From Rhodovulum sulfidophilum (GTDB lineage Bacteria > Pseudomonadota > Alphaproteobacteria > Rhodobacterales > Rhodobacteraceae), in assembly GCA_003241785.1 (NCBI GenBank), contig QFPW01000013.1, forward strand, positions 1 through 64,000: DNA of 64,000 bases. The letters are read 5' to 3'. The position numbers and the translations under genes are program-made. Under the pieces are notes generated by a model. It worked only from the letters and a program-made list of their open reading frames with translations, did not search any database and was not told the origin of the DNA. Positions within the stretch are counted from its first letter, which is position 1. Each line of letters opens with the position of its first letter. This document shows, piece by piece, positions 34,791-43,516 of this stretch.

Positions 34791-36026
34791 ATGACCGAAT
34801 TCGCGCTTCTCAACGCGAGGCTCCTCGATCTCGACGGCGAATGCCTGACGCCGCCGACCACGGTCCTCGTGCGGGGCGCCCGGATCGCGGCGGTCGGCGC
34901 GCCCGCGCCGGAGGACATGCCCGCGCATGACCTCGCCGGCAAGACGCTGATGCCGGGGATGATCGAAAGCCACTTCCACGTGGTCGCGCATTCGCTCGAC
35001 CTCTGGGCCAACGCGCTCGCGCCGGATTCGCTGTCGGCGCTGCGCGCCGCCCGGGCGATGGAGCAGCTGGTGACCGAGGGTTTCACGACCGTCCGCGACC
35101 TCGGCGGCGCCGACATCGGCCTGGTTCGCGCGGTCGACGAGGGGCTGATCGACGGGCCGGACCTCGTCATCTGCGGCAAGGGCCTGTCGATGACCGGCGG
35201 GCATTGCGACATCCGCGCGCGCACCGACGCCCGGCCGAACACGCTGGAGTGGCGCGTCGGCAGCATGGGGATCCTCGTCGACGGCGTGGACGAGGCCCGG
35301 CGCGCGAGCCGGAAGATGCTGAAGGAGGGCGCGCGCTTCATCAAGATCATGGCGAACGGCGGCGTCGCCTCGCCGAACGACCCGATCGACTCGCTCCAGT
35401 ATTCCGACGACGAGATCCGCGCGATCGTCGAGGAGGCGGGCAACGCCGGCACCTATGTTTCCGCCCATACCTATTCCGACGCGTCGATCCGCCGCTGCGC
35501 CCGGCTCGGCGTGAAGTCGCTGGAGCACTGCAACCTGATCGGCGAGGAGACGGCGGCGATCGCCGCCGAGCTCGGCTGCGTCGCGGTGCCGACGCTCGCC
35601 GCCTATGAGGGGCTGAAGCGCGACGGCGCCGCGCTCGGCCTCGGCGTGGCGGAGCAGGCCAAGATCGACGTGGTGCGCGACGGCGGGCTGCGCTCGCTCG
35701 CGGTCATGCGCGACGCCGGCCTGCCGATGGCCTATGGCACCGATCTGATCGGGCCGCTGCGCAAGTACAGCGTGCTGGAATTCGAGCTCCTCGCCAGGGT
35801 GCTGCGTCCGGCCGAGATCCTGCGCTCGCTCACGGTGATCGGCGCGGGGCTCTGCCGGATGGAGGGCGAGGTGGGCGTCGTCGCCCCGGGGGCGCGCGCC
35901 AATCTCATCGTCGTCGACGGCGATCCGATGACGGATGTGACCGTGCTCGGCCGCTACGCGGAGAGCCTGATCGCGGTGCTGAGGGACGGCCGGGTGGCGC
36001 GCGGCGCCCTGCCCGCCGCGGCGTGA
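34791..36026 (+). CDS. Amidohydrolase, imidazolonepropionase/prolidase-like
   Basis: A 411-residue metal-dependent amidohydrolase. Ligands are visible: H61-x-H63 (ESHFHV), the carboxylated-lysine candidate in FIKIMANGGVASP, then SAHTYS, SLEHCN and the catalytic Asp in YGTDLIG. This group includes Xaa-Pro, Xaa-Arg and Xaa-Lys dipeptidases and unknown deacylases. Among hydroxyproline genes and a dipeptide importer, a prolyl-dipeptide hydrolase is a reasonable guess. No signal peptide is visible. Confidence 0.85.
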   Translation: MTEFALLNARLLDLDGECLTPPTTVLVRGARIAAVGAPAPEDMPAHDLAGKTLMPGMIESHFHVVAHSLDLWANALAPDSLSALRAARAMEQLVTEGFTTVRDLGGADIGLVRAVDEGLIDGPDLVICGKGLSMTGGHCDIRARTDARPNTLEWRVGSMGILVDGVDEARRASRKMLKEGARFIKIMANGGVASPNDPIDSLQYSDDEIRAIVEEAGNAGTYVSAHTYSDASIRRCARLGVKSLEHCNLIGEETAAIAAELGCVAVPTLAAYEGLKRDGAALGLGVAEQAKIDVVRDGGLRSLAVMRDAGLPMAYGTDLIGPLRKYSVLEFELLARVLRPAEILRSLTVIGAGLCRMEGEVGVVAPGARANLIVVDGDPMTDVTVLGRYAESLIAVLRDGRVARGALPAAA

Positions 36027-36820
36027 CTCCGATGGCGATCGAAGCGGCGGCCGCGCGGCTCGGGTTCATCGGCGCGGGTGCGATCACGGCGGCCTTCGTC
36101 GACGGTTTGGCGGCGCGCGGCGCGCCGAACCCGATCCTTCTGTCGCCGCGCTCGGAACGGGTCGCGCGCGATATCGCCGCGCGGGTCGCGACGGCGCGCG
36201 TCGCGGCTTCCAACGCGGAGGTCGTGGACGGGTCCGATATCCTGTTCCTCGCCGTGCGCCCGTCGCAGGTCGAGACGGCCCTGGCCGAGATCACGCTCCG
36301 GCCGGGCCAGATCCTGTGCAGTTTCGTCATCGGCCTGGGGCTGGCGGAGCTTGAACGGCTGTCGCCGGGCACGCCGGTCTGCCGGGTCCTGCCGCTTCCC
36401 ACGGTCGCGCTTCGCAAGGGGCCGCTGCTCTGCTCGCCGCCGCTGACCCCGGTCCTCGACCTCCTGTCCGGGCTGGGCGAGATCATCGTGCCGGAGACGG
36501 AGGCCGAGTTCGACGCCCTCGGCGCGGCGAGCGGGCTCATGTCGAGCTTCTTCGAGCTCGAGACCGCCGTGGCGCGCTGGCTCGGCGCGAACGGCGTCGC
36601 GGGCACGACCGGGGCGCGGTACGTCGGGGCGCTGTTCTCGGGCCTGTCGGAGATCACGCTGCGCGAGGCGGGGCGGCTTTCCGATCTCGCCGCGGAGCAC
36701 GAGACCCCGGGCGGGATCAACGAACGGACGCGCCGCGCCCTGCGGCGATCGGGCTGGTTCGACGAGCCGGGCACGGCGATGTCGGAGGTCCGGTCGATCC
36801 GCCGCGCCGATCTCGCGTGA
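36023..36820 (+). CDS. Pyrroline-5-carboxylate reductase-like NAD(P)-binding protein
   Basis: A 265-residue protein with a ProC-like Rossmann start (GFIGAGAITAAFVDGLAARG) and LAVRPSQVETAL. The usual R-x-MPN-TP active-site stretch is replaced by CRVLPLPTVALRKGP, so it is a divergent member. It may reduce a related cyclic imine rather than P5C. A GTG at 36023 overlaps the upstream stop; ATG at 36032 is an equally possible start. It is the end of the hydroxyproline operon and is followed by a strong hairpin. Confidence 0.78.
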   Translation: MTPMAIEAAAARLGFIGAGAITAAFVDGLAARGAPNPILLSPRSERVARDIAARVATARVAASNAEVVDGSDILFLAVRPSQVETALAEITLRPGQILCSFVIGLGLAELERLSPGTPVCRVLPLPTVALRKGPLLCSPPLTPVLDLLSGLGEIIVPETEAEFDALGAASGLMSSFFELETAVARWLGANGVAGTTGARYVGALFSGLSEITLREAGRLSDLAAEHETPGGINERTRRALRRSGWFDEPGTAMSEVRSIRRADLA

Positions 36821-36834
36821 TCCTCCGATTCCGA

Positions 36835-36864
36835 CGCGCCGCCTCCCCCGGGGGCGGCGGCGCG
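36835..36864 (+). terminator. Strong hairpin after the P5C-reductase-like gene
   Basis: Two 15-nt arms pair at 14 of 15 positions and meet at CCCCC/GGGGG, 14 nt after the stop. Only a short TCATTC follows, not a T-run. Probable operon end. Confidence 0.6.
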
Positions 36865-36885
36865 TCATTCCGAGTCGACACACTG

Positions 36886-36918
36886 CCGACAAACAATGTT
36901 CACTGTGTATATTGTCGG
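36886..36918 (+). promoter_or_regulatory. Promoter region framed by an inverted repeat
   Basis: CCGACAA (36886-36892) and TTGTCGG (36912-36918) are perfect 7-bp complements 19 nt apart. Between them a CCGACA/TATATT pair (36886-36891 and 36908-36913, 16-nt spacing) resembles -35 and -10 elements, so a bound regulator would occlude RNA polymerase. It would drive the XRE-cupin gene and perhaps the hydantoinase operon. An additional TTTAA-N6-TTAAA repeat lies at 36980-36995. Confidence 0.45.
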
Positions 36919-37044
36919 GGCACGGACGCCTCATTTTGCGGCATATACCGAGAATATGACCATCGGGGCGCGGCGGATTTTTAACTCAGCTTAAATCCCG
37001 GGGCCACATGGGCGACAACGGTCCCGGACCACAGGAACCACCCC

Positions 37045-37749
37045 ATGACCAAGAGAAGCTCACTCCGGCGTGAGTCGCCCGGACCGGACGCCGTCGGCGT
37101 CGAGGACCCGCCCGGCATGGTTCCGCGCTCGATCGGCGATCGCCTGCGCTCGGCGCGGCTCGCGCGCAAGATGACCCTACGCCAGGTGGCCGAGGGCGCG
37201 GGCCTGTCGATCGGCTTCATCAGCCAGGCGGAGCGCGACATCGCCTCGCCCTCGCTCAGCTCGCTGCGGAGGATCGCCGCGGTGCTCGGCGTGTCCCCGC
37301 AGGCGGTCCTGCCGGAGGTCCGCGCCGCGAGCGAACTGAGCCGCCACCGGGACCGTCCGATCTGCCGCGTCTATCCCGGCGCCGGGATCGGCTACGAGCG
37401 GCTGACGACGACCTTCCCGGGCTCGCGGCTCTCGGGCGTGATCATGCACGAGCGGCCCGGCCATCGCCTGGAGGCGGAGCGGCACGGCGGCGAGGAAGTG
37501 TTCTATGTCCTCGAGGGCGCGGTGACCGTCGAGATCGACGGCGTCCCGCTGATCCTCGAGGCCGGCGACTCGCTGCATTTCTCGTCCCAACGCCTGCACG
37601 CGAGCTGGAATCACACCGAGCGGCCCACGGTCATCCTGCATTTCTGCACGATGGACGTCTTCGGGGACCAGCTCGCCGACGGCGCCACCCTGCCCGCGAT
37701 CCACGCCGGATATCCCTCTCCACCGCTGGAAGCGGAGCGGTTCGAATGA
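37045..37749 (+). CDS. XRE-family regulator with cupin sensor domain
   Basis: A 234-residue regulator. The helix-turn-helix (about residues 30-85; MTLRQVAEGAGLSIGFISQAERDIASPS) is followed by a cupin (about 145-215; HGGEEVFYVLEGAVTVEIDGVPLILEAGDSLHF). This HTH-cupin layout is typical of regulators of amino-acid or polyamine catabolism. It precedes the hydantoinase-transporter operon by 61 nt in the same direction and is its likely regulator. AGGAA lies upstream of the ATG. Confidence 0.91.
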   Translation: MTKRSSLRRESPGPDAVGVEDPPGMVPRSIGDRLRSARLARKMTLRQVAEGAGLSIGFISQAERDIASPSLSSLRRIAAVLGVSPQAVLPEVRAASELSRHRDRPICRVYPGAGIGYERLTTTFPGSRLSGVIMHERPGHRLEAERHGGEEVFYVLEGAVTVEIDGVPLILEAGDSLHFSSQRLHASWNHTERPTVILHFCTMDVFGDQLADGATLPAIHAGYPSPPLEAERFE

Positions 37750-37810
37750 ATTCTAGATCGGGACCCGGACGCGCGCCCGACGCGGCGTCGATCCGGATGG
37801 AGACACGCGC

Positions 37811-39919
37811 ATGAGCAAGACGATTCGCGTCGCCACGGATGTGGGCGGCACCTTCACCGACATGGTCTGCTTCGAGACCGACACCGCGACCGGCGCGAGC
37901 CGCGTCATCACGGCGAAGTCCGACACGACGCCGCCGAATTTCGAGCAGGGCGTCCTGAACGTTCTCGCGAAGGCCGAGGTCGACGTGGCGTCGGTCGATT
38001 TCATGGCCCATGGCACGACGGTGGTGATCAACGCCCTGACCGAGCGCAAGGGCGTCAAGGTCGGCCTCATCACCACCGAGGGCTTCCGCGACACGCTGGA
38101 GATCGCCCGCGGCAACCGCCCGGACTTCTTCAACCTGCATTACCGGAAGCCCGAGCCCTTCGTGCCGCGCCATCTGCGACGCGAGGTCCCGGGCCGCTTC
38201 GATTATCGCGGCGAGGAGACGAAGCCGCTCGATCTCTCGGGCCTGCCCGCGATCGTGGCCGACTTCCAGGCGGAGGGCGTTCAGGCGGTCGCGGTATCGC
38301 TGCTGCACTCCTATGCCAATCCGGCGCATGAGGAGGCCGTGATCGCCCGGCTGCGCGCGCTCTGGCCCGGCGTCGCCGCCGTCGAATCCTCCCGGATCAG
38401 CCGCGAATGGCGCGAGTACGAGCGCGGCAATTCCGCCGTCCTCTCGGCCTATGTCCAGCCGGTGGCCGAGCGTTACCTGCGCCGGCTCGAATCCGGGCTT
38501 CGCGACGGCGGTTTCGACGGGCAGCTCTACGTGATGCAGTCGAACTGCGGCGTGGACAGCATCGAGGCGACGGCGCGCATCCCGATCACCATGGTCGAAT
38601 CCGGACCGGCTTCCGGCTTCTGGGGCGCCGCCGAGCTCGGCAAGCTGACCGGCGAGCGCAACATCCTCGCGCTCGACATCGGCGGAACGACGGCGAAATG
38701 CTCGCTGATCGAGAATGGCGAGGTCACGATCAAGACCGACTACTGGATCGAACGCGACCGCGCCTCGGCGGGCTATCCGATCATGGTGCCGGTGGTGGAT
38801 CTGGTCGAGATCGGCAACGGCGGCGGCTCGATCGCCTGGGTCGACGATTTCGGCAAGCTCCACGTCGGGCCGAAGTCGGCCGGCGCGAACCCCGGACCGG
38901 CGGCCTATGGCCGCGGCGGCGTGGAGGCGACCACCACCGACGCCAATCTCTGGCTCAACCGGATCAACCGCGACTACTTCTGCGGCGGCGCGATCGAAGC
39001 CGACATGGAGGCCGCCGGCGCCGCGCTCGGGCGCGTGGCGGAGCGCCTCGGCATCACGCGCGAGGAGGCGGCGCGCGGCATCATCCGCATCGCGAACGAC
39101 AACATGGTCAACGCGCTGAAGCTCATCTCGCTCAACCGCGGCCACGACCCCCGCGACTTCACGCTGGTCGCCTTCGGCGGCGGCGGCGCGATGCACGCGG
39201 TCGCCCTCGCCCGCGAGCTCGGCGTCGGCAAGGTGGTGATCCCGACCGGCGCCTCGGTGTTCTCGGCCTGGGGGATGATGATGTCCGACCTGCGCCGCGA
39301 CTATTTCCTCACCGCGCTCGCCGACCTCACCGCCGAGGCCGCGCCGGGCATCGAGGCCCGTTTCGCCGCGATCGAGCGGCAGGCGAGCGAGCAGTTCGCC
39401 GCCGAGGGGATCGCCGCCGGGAAGGTGACGCTGAAGCGGTTCGGCAAGTTCCGCTACCAGAACCAGGAGCATACGACCGAGGTGCCGCTGGAGGGCGCGG
39501 TCGACGCGGGCTCGCTCTCCCGCATCGCCGCGGATTTCCACGCCGCCTACGAGAAGCACTACACCTACCGGCTCGACGCCCCGATCGAGATGGTCGGCCT
39601 GCACATCATCGCCTCGGCCGAGGTCGGCAAGCTGAAGCCGGTGGAGCATCCGGTGGGCGACGCCGCCGCGACGGTGGCGCTCAAGGGGCGCCGCGTCGTC
39701 GATTACGCGACCGAGGGCGCGCACGAGGCCGATATCTACGACGGCGAGAAGCTGGCCGCCGGCATGACCTTCGCGGGGCCGGCGGTGGTCGAGGACCCGG
39801 GCACGACGATCGTCATCCACCCGGGCGACGCGGTCGAGATCGACCGCTGGGGCAACATGCACATCCGGGTCGACGCGCCGGCGGCGCTCGACGCGAAAGA
39901 AACGATGGAGACGGCGTGA
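37811..39919 (+). CDS. hyuA: Hydantoinase/oxoprolinase subunit A
   Basis: A 702-residue ATP-dependent amidohydrolase subunit of the HyuA/5-oxoprolinase/acetone-carboxylase family. The N-terminal IRVATDVGGTFTDMV and the later NILALDIGGTTAKCSLIE are the actin-like ATPase phosphate motifs; DHGTTVV-like AHGTTVVINALTER is also typical. With HyuB it opens cyclic amides such as hydantoins or 5-oxoproline with ATP. The hyuB start overlaps its stop by one base. Confidence 0.93.
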   Translation: MSKTIRVATDVGGTFTDMVCFETDTATGASRVITAKSDTTPPNFEQGVLNVLAKAEVDVASVDFMAHGTTVVINALTERKGVKVGLITTEGFRDTLEIARGNRPDFFNLHYRKPEPFVPRHLRREVPGRFDYRGEETKPLDLSGLPAIVADFQAEGVQAVAVSLLHSYANPAHEEAVIARLRALWPGVAAVESSRISREWREYERGNSAVLSAYVQPVAERYLRRLESGLRDGGFDGQLYVMQSNCGVDSIEATARIPITMVESGPASGFWGAAELGKLTGERNILALDIGGTTAKCSLIENGEVTIKTDYWIERDRASAGYPIMVPVVDLVEIGNGGGSIAWVDDFGKLHVGPKSAGANPGPAAYGRGGVEATTTDANLWLNRINRDYFCGGAIEADMEAAGAALGRVAERLGITREEAARGIIRIANDNMVNALKLISLNRGHDPRDFTLVAFGGGGAMHAVALARELGVGKVVIPTGASVFSAWGMMMSDLRRDYFLTALADLTAEAAPGIEARFAAIERQASEQFAAEGIAAGKVTLKRFGKFRYQNQEHTTEVPLEGAVDAGSLSRIAADFHAAYEKHYTYRLDAPIEMVGLHIIASAEVGKLKPVEHPVGDAAATVALKGRRVVDYATEGAHEADIYDGEKLAAGMTFAGPAVVEDPGTTIVIHPGDAVEIDRWGNMHIRVDAPAALDAKETMETA

Positions 39920-41577
39920 TGGCGGGCGATCCGATCACCACCGAGATCATCCAGAACGCGCTTCAGTCGACGGCGGACGAGATGTTCATCGCGATGAAGA
40001 AGACGGCGATGAGCTCGATCATCTACGAGGTCCTCGACATGGGGACGGGCATCTGCGACCCGGCCGGCGAGATCGCCTCCTCGGGCGCGGGCATCCCCGG
40101 CTTCATCGGCGTGCTCGACAAGGCGGTGAAGGTCCTCGCCGCCAAGTTTCCCGCCGAGACGCTGCGGCCGGGCGACGTCTTCGCGACCAACGATCCGTTC
40201 TATGGCGGCGTCACGCATCTCAACGACATCATCGTCGCGATGCCGGTCTTCGCCGAGGGGCGTCTCATCGCCTGGACCGCCAATATCGCGCATAATTCCG
40301 ACGTGGGCGGCATGGCGCCCGGCTCGCTGACCGGCCTCGCGACCGAGATCTTCCAGGAGGGTCTGCGGCTTCCCGCGATCCGGATCATCGCGGCGGGCGA
40401 GGCGATCACCCCGGTCTTCGAGATCCTGAAGGTCAACAGCCGGATGCCCGACGTGCTCGAGGGCGACGTCTGGTCCGCGATCTCCTCGGTCCGGATCGGC
40501 GCCCGCCGCCTCGAGCAGACGGCGCTGAAATACGGCGTCGAGGCTTTCGAGACCGCGCTCGCCGATTTCATGGATTTCGGCGAGGCCGTGTCGCGCCGCG
40601 GTCTCGAAGCGCTGCCGCGGGGAACCTACGAGCTCTCCGAGGAGCAGGACAACGGCCTGGTCTTCAACGTCAGGGTCACGATCGACGGGGCGCGCTTCGT
40701 CGTCGACCTGCGCGACAACCCGCCGCAATCGGCGGGCCCTGAGAACGCCTGCCGCGACGGCGTCCTGCTCGCGTCGCAGATGATCTTCAAGTCGCTCACC
40801 GATCCCTACGGACCGACCAACGGCGGCTCGTTCCGGCCGATCGAGGTGCTGACCACGCCCGGCACGGTCTTCGACGCGCGCGAACCGGCGGCGATGGGCT
40901 TCTACTACGAGATCGAGCTGCGCGCCTATGATCTCATCTGGCGGTGCCTCGCGCCCCACCTGCCGGAGCGCCTCGGCGCGGGCCATTTCGGAAGCGTCTG
41001 CGGCACGTTCATCGGCGGAATCCATCCCGACACCGGCCGGCAGTACACGATCATCGAGCCCCAGGTCGGCGGCTGGGGCGCGACGAGCGCGAGCGACGGC
41101 AATTCGGCGATCTTCTCGGCGATGCACGGCGAAACCTACAACTGCCCCGCCGAGATCAACGAGGCGCGCAACGGCGTGGTCATCGAACGCATGGAGCTCA
41201 ACACGGCCCCCGGCGGAGAGGGACGCGAGACCGGCGGGCGCGGCGTGGTCATCGACTACCGCACGCGCGCGACGAACGGCTACCTCACCGCCAACTACAC
41301 GCGCTCGAAATTCCCCGCCTTCGGCCTCGCCGGCGGCCGGGACGGCAGCCCGAACCACATCGTCTTCATGCCGCGGGAGGGGGAGCCGCGCGATTTCGCC
41401 GCCGTCTCGGAACTCACCACCCAGCCGGGGGACGTCATCCGCGTCATCACCGGCAACGGCGGCGGCTTCGGCGATCCGCGCGAGCGGCCGCGCGACAAGG
41501 TCGCGCTCGACATCAAGAACGGCCTGCTGACGCCGGAACGCGCGGCGGAGATCTACGGTTACGAGGAGGAGGCGTGA
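39919..41577 (+). CDS. hyuB: Hydantoinase/oxoprolinase subunit B
   Basis: A 552-residue partner of HyuA. It begins MAGDPITTEIIQNALQSTADEMFIAMKKTAMSSIIYE, the standard HyuB opening, and contains FATNDPFYGGVTHLNDI and the C-terminal GGGFGDPRERP. The start ATG at 39919 overlaps the hyuA stop; an in-frame upstream extension is only a shadow of hyuA. Racemases and a peptidase downstream suggest that the ring-opened product is a D- or L-amino-acid derivative. Confidence 0.93.
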   Translation: MAGDPITTEIIQNALQSTADEMFIAMKKTAMSSIIYEVLDMGTGICDPAGEIASSGAGIPGFIGVLDKAVKVLAAKFPAETLRPGDVFATNDPFYGGVTHLNDIIVAMPVFAEGRLIAWTANIAHNSDVGGMAPGSLTGLATEIFQEGLRLPAIRIIAAGEAITPVFEILKVNSRMPDVLEGDVWSAISSVRIGARRLEQTALKYGVEAFETALADFMDFGEAVSRRGLEALPRGTYELSEEQDNGLVFNVRVTIDGARFVVDLRDNPPQSAGPENACRDGVLLASQMIFKSLTDPYGPTNGGSFRPIEVLTTPGTVFDAREPAAMGFYYEIELRAYDLIWRCLAPHLPERLGAGHFGSVCGTFIGGIHPDTGRQYTIIEPQVGGWGATSASDGNSAIFSAMHGETYNCPAEINEARNGVVIERMELNTAPGGEGRETGGRGVVIDYRTRATNGYLTANYTRSKFPAFGLAGGRDGSPNHIVFMPREGEPRDFAAVSELTTQPGDVIRVITGNGGGFGDPRERPRDKVALDIKNGLLTPERAAEIYGYEEEA

Positions 41578-42671
41578 TGGGCCGGGACCGGCTGCGGGCG
41601 CTGCGCGACGCGATGCGCTCCGAGGGCGTGGATCTCCTCGCGCTCGGACCCGGCGCGCACATGCGCTGGCTGCTCGGCTTCGAGCCGCATGGCGACGAGC
41701 GGCTGCTCCTGCTGCTCGTCACCGCGGATGGCGCGGGGTTCGTCATGCCGGCGCTGGAGGCGGATTCGGCGGGGCGGTTCACCACGCTGCCGATGCGGCT
41801 CTGGACCGACGCCGAAGGCCCGGGCGGGGCGCTCGACGCCGTCCTCGGCGCGCTCCGCGCGACGGGCGCCCGGAAGGTGGCGGTCGACGAGACGATGCGC
41901 GCGGATTTCGCGCTGACGCTGCTCGATCGCCTTCCCGGCGTCGAGCGCGTCTTCGCCGAGAGCACGATCGGCCGGCTGCGCATGCTGAAGGACGCGGCGG
42001 AACGCGCCGCGCTCAAGCGGAGCTCCGATCTCGCCGACAAGGCCGTGCGGGCCGCGATGGCCGCGATGCGGCCCGGCGTGACCGAGGCGGAGATCGCGCG
42101 CGTGGTCGAGGACACCTTCGCGCGCGCCGGGGCCACCACGCTCTTCACCATCATCGGCGCCGGGCCGAACGGCGCCTTCCCGCATCACCAGACCGGGGAC
42201 ACGCCCCTGCGCGCGGGCGACGCCGTCGTCCTCGACATCGGCGCGCGGCTCGACGGCGCGCCCTCCGACATCACCCGGATGGCGATCATCGGGGAGAAGC
42301 CGGCGGGATATGACGAAATCCACGCGATCGTCGAGGGCGCGGTGCTCGCGGGGCTGGCCGCGGCCAGGCCCGGCGCGCTGGCGCGCGAGGTCGACGAGGC
42401 GGCGCGGGGCCATATCGCCGCGCACGGCTATGGCGACTTCTTCCTGCACCGCACGGGCCACGGTCTCGGCGTCGAGGTGCACGAGCCGCCCTATGTGACC
42501 GGATCGAGCGAGACGGTGCTCGAGGAAGGCATGGTCTTCTCGATCGAGCCCGGCATCTATCTCCCCGGGCGCTTCGGCATCCGGCTCGAGGAAATCGTCT
42601 ACCTGACCGGGGCGGGCGCGGAGCGGTTCTCGGACCTGCCCCGCGCGGCGGTCCTGGTCACGGGCGACTGA
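41577..42671 (+). CDS. M24-family metallopeptidase (Xaa-Pro aminopeptidase/creatinase fold)
   Basis: A 364-residue pita-bread-fold hydrolase. The creatinase-like N-domain covers residues 1-130. All five metal ligands of active peptidases are visible: D in VLDIGARLDG, D in SDITRM, H in HRTGHGLG, E in SIEPGIY and E in GIRLEEIVY. It is therefore a peptidase rather than a metal-free creatinase. Its usual substrate is a peptide with Pro in the second position. Coupled to hyuB (TGATG). A 9-bp hairpin follows at 42683-42702. Confidence 0.9.
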   Translation: MGRDRLRALRDAMRSEGVDLLALGPGAHMRWLLGFEPHGDERLLLLLVTADGAGFVMPALEADSAGRFTTLPMRLWTDAEGPGGALDAVLGALRATGARKVAVDETMRADFALTLLDRLPGVERVFAESTIGRLRMLKDAAERAALKRSSDLADKAVRAAMAAMRPGVTEAEIARVVEDTFARAGATTLFTIIGAGPNGAFPHHQTGDTPLRAGDAVVLDIGARLDGAPSDITRMAIIGEKPAGYDEIHAIVEGAVLAGLAAARPGALAREVDEAARGHIAAHGYGDFFLHRTGHGLGVEVHEPPYVTGSSETVLEEGMVFSIEPGIYLPGRFGIRLEEIVYLTGAGAERFSDLPRAAVLVTGD

Positions 42672-42682
42672 CCGGGCGGCGG

Positions 42683-42702
42683 GGCGGCGCGACCGCGCCG
42701 CC
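42683..42702 (+). terminator. Hairpin after the M24 peptidase gene
   Basis: GGCGGCGCG and CGCGCCGCC are perfect complements around a 2-nt AC turn, 11 nt after the stop. The lack of a T-run and the co-directional gene 31 nt further on suggest a processing or attenuation element within the operon. Confidence 0.4.
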
Positions 42703-42733
42703 GGCCCCCCCGCCCAAGCTTCGCGGAGGCAGC

Positions 42734-43516
42734 ATGCGCATTCTCTGGCTCAACCCGATCGGCACCGCCGAGCACGACGCGGCGATGGCGGCCGCGCTCG
42801 CGGCGGCGAAGCGACCCGACACCACGGCCGGGGTCACGTCCTTCACCCCCGGGCGCGTGCCGGCGCATCTTGAATACGACGGCTTCGAAGCCTTCGCCGT
42901 GCCCGAGATCGTGCGCGCCGCCCGGCATTTCTCGCAAGAGGGCTGGGACGCGATGGTCGTCGGCTGCTTCTACGACACCGCGCTCGAGGCGGCCCGCGAG
43001 GTCTCGGGCGACATGATCGTGGTCGGACCCTGCCAGGCCGGGCTCGAGGTCGCGGGCGCCCTGGCCGCCAAGGCGTCGATCCTCGCCACGCGGGCGAAGG
43101 CCGCGGGGCATATCGCCCGCCGGGTGCGCGGATACGGCGCCGGCGACCGGATCGCCTCGATCCGGACGCTCGACATTCTCACCTCGGAGCTGACCCGCGA
43201 TCCGGGCCTGACGGCGCGGCGCGTCGAGGAGGAGGCGCGCGCCGCCATCGAGCGCGACGGCGCCGAGGCGATCCTGCTCGGCTGCACCCTGGAATACGAG
43301 GCGGCGGCGGCGATCGGGCGGCGGCTCGGCGTCCCGCTGATCGACGCGGTCCGCGCGCCCTTCGCGCAGGCCGAGGCGCTGGCGCGCCTCGCGCGCGACT
43401 TCGGCTGGGGCGCGGGCCGCGTCCGGGCCGGCGTCGCGCCGAGCGCGGCCGAAATGGCGGAGACCGGCTGCTTCGTTCCGCCCCCCCTCAACCCGCTGCT
43501 GGAGGTCGTGCGATGA
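42734..43516 (+). CDS. Asp/Glu/hydantoin racemase family protein (copy 1)
   Basis: A 260-residue cofactor-independent racemase. The paired catalytic cysteines are in VVGCFYDTALEAAREV and LLGCTLEYEAAA. HyuE-type hydantoin racemases and Asp/Glu racemases share this fold. Linked to hyuAB it probably supplies the hydrolysable enantiomer. Its stop overlaps the start of dppB. A related gene lies at 47247-48053 on the other strand. Confidence 0.89.
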   Translation: MRILWLNPIGTAEHDAAMAAALAAAKRPDTTAGVTSFTPGRVPAHLEYDGFEAFAVPEIVRAARHFSQEGWDAMVVGCFYDTALEAAREVSGDMIVVGPCQAGLEVAGALAAKASILATRAKAAGHIARRVRGYGAGDRIASIRTLDILTSELTRDPGLTARRVEEEARAAIERDGAEAILLGCTLEYEAAAAIGRRLGVPLIDAVRAPFAQAEALARLARDFGWGAGRVRAGVAPSAAEMAETGCFVPPPLNPLLEVVR

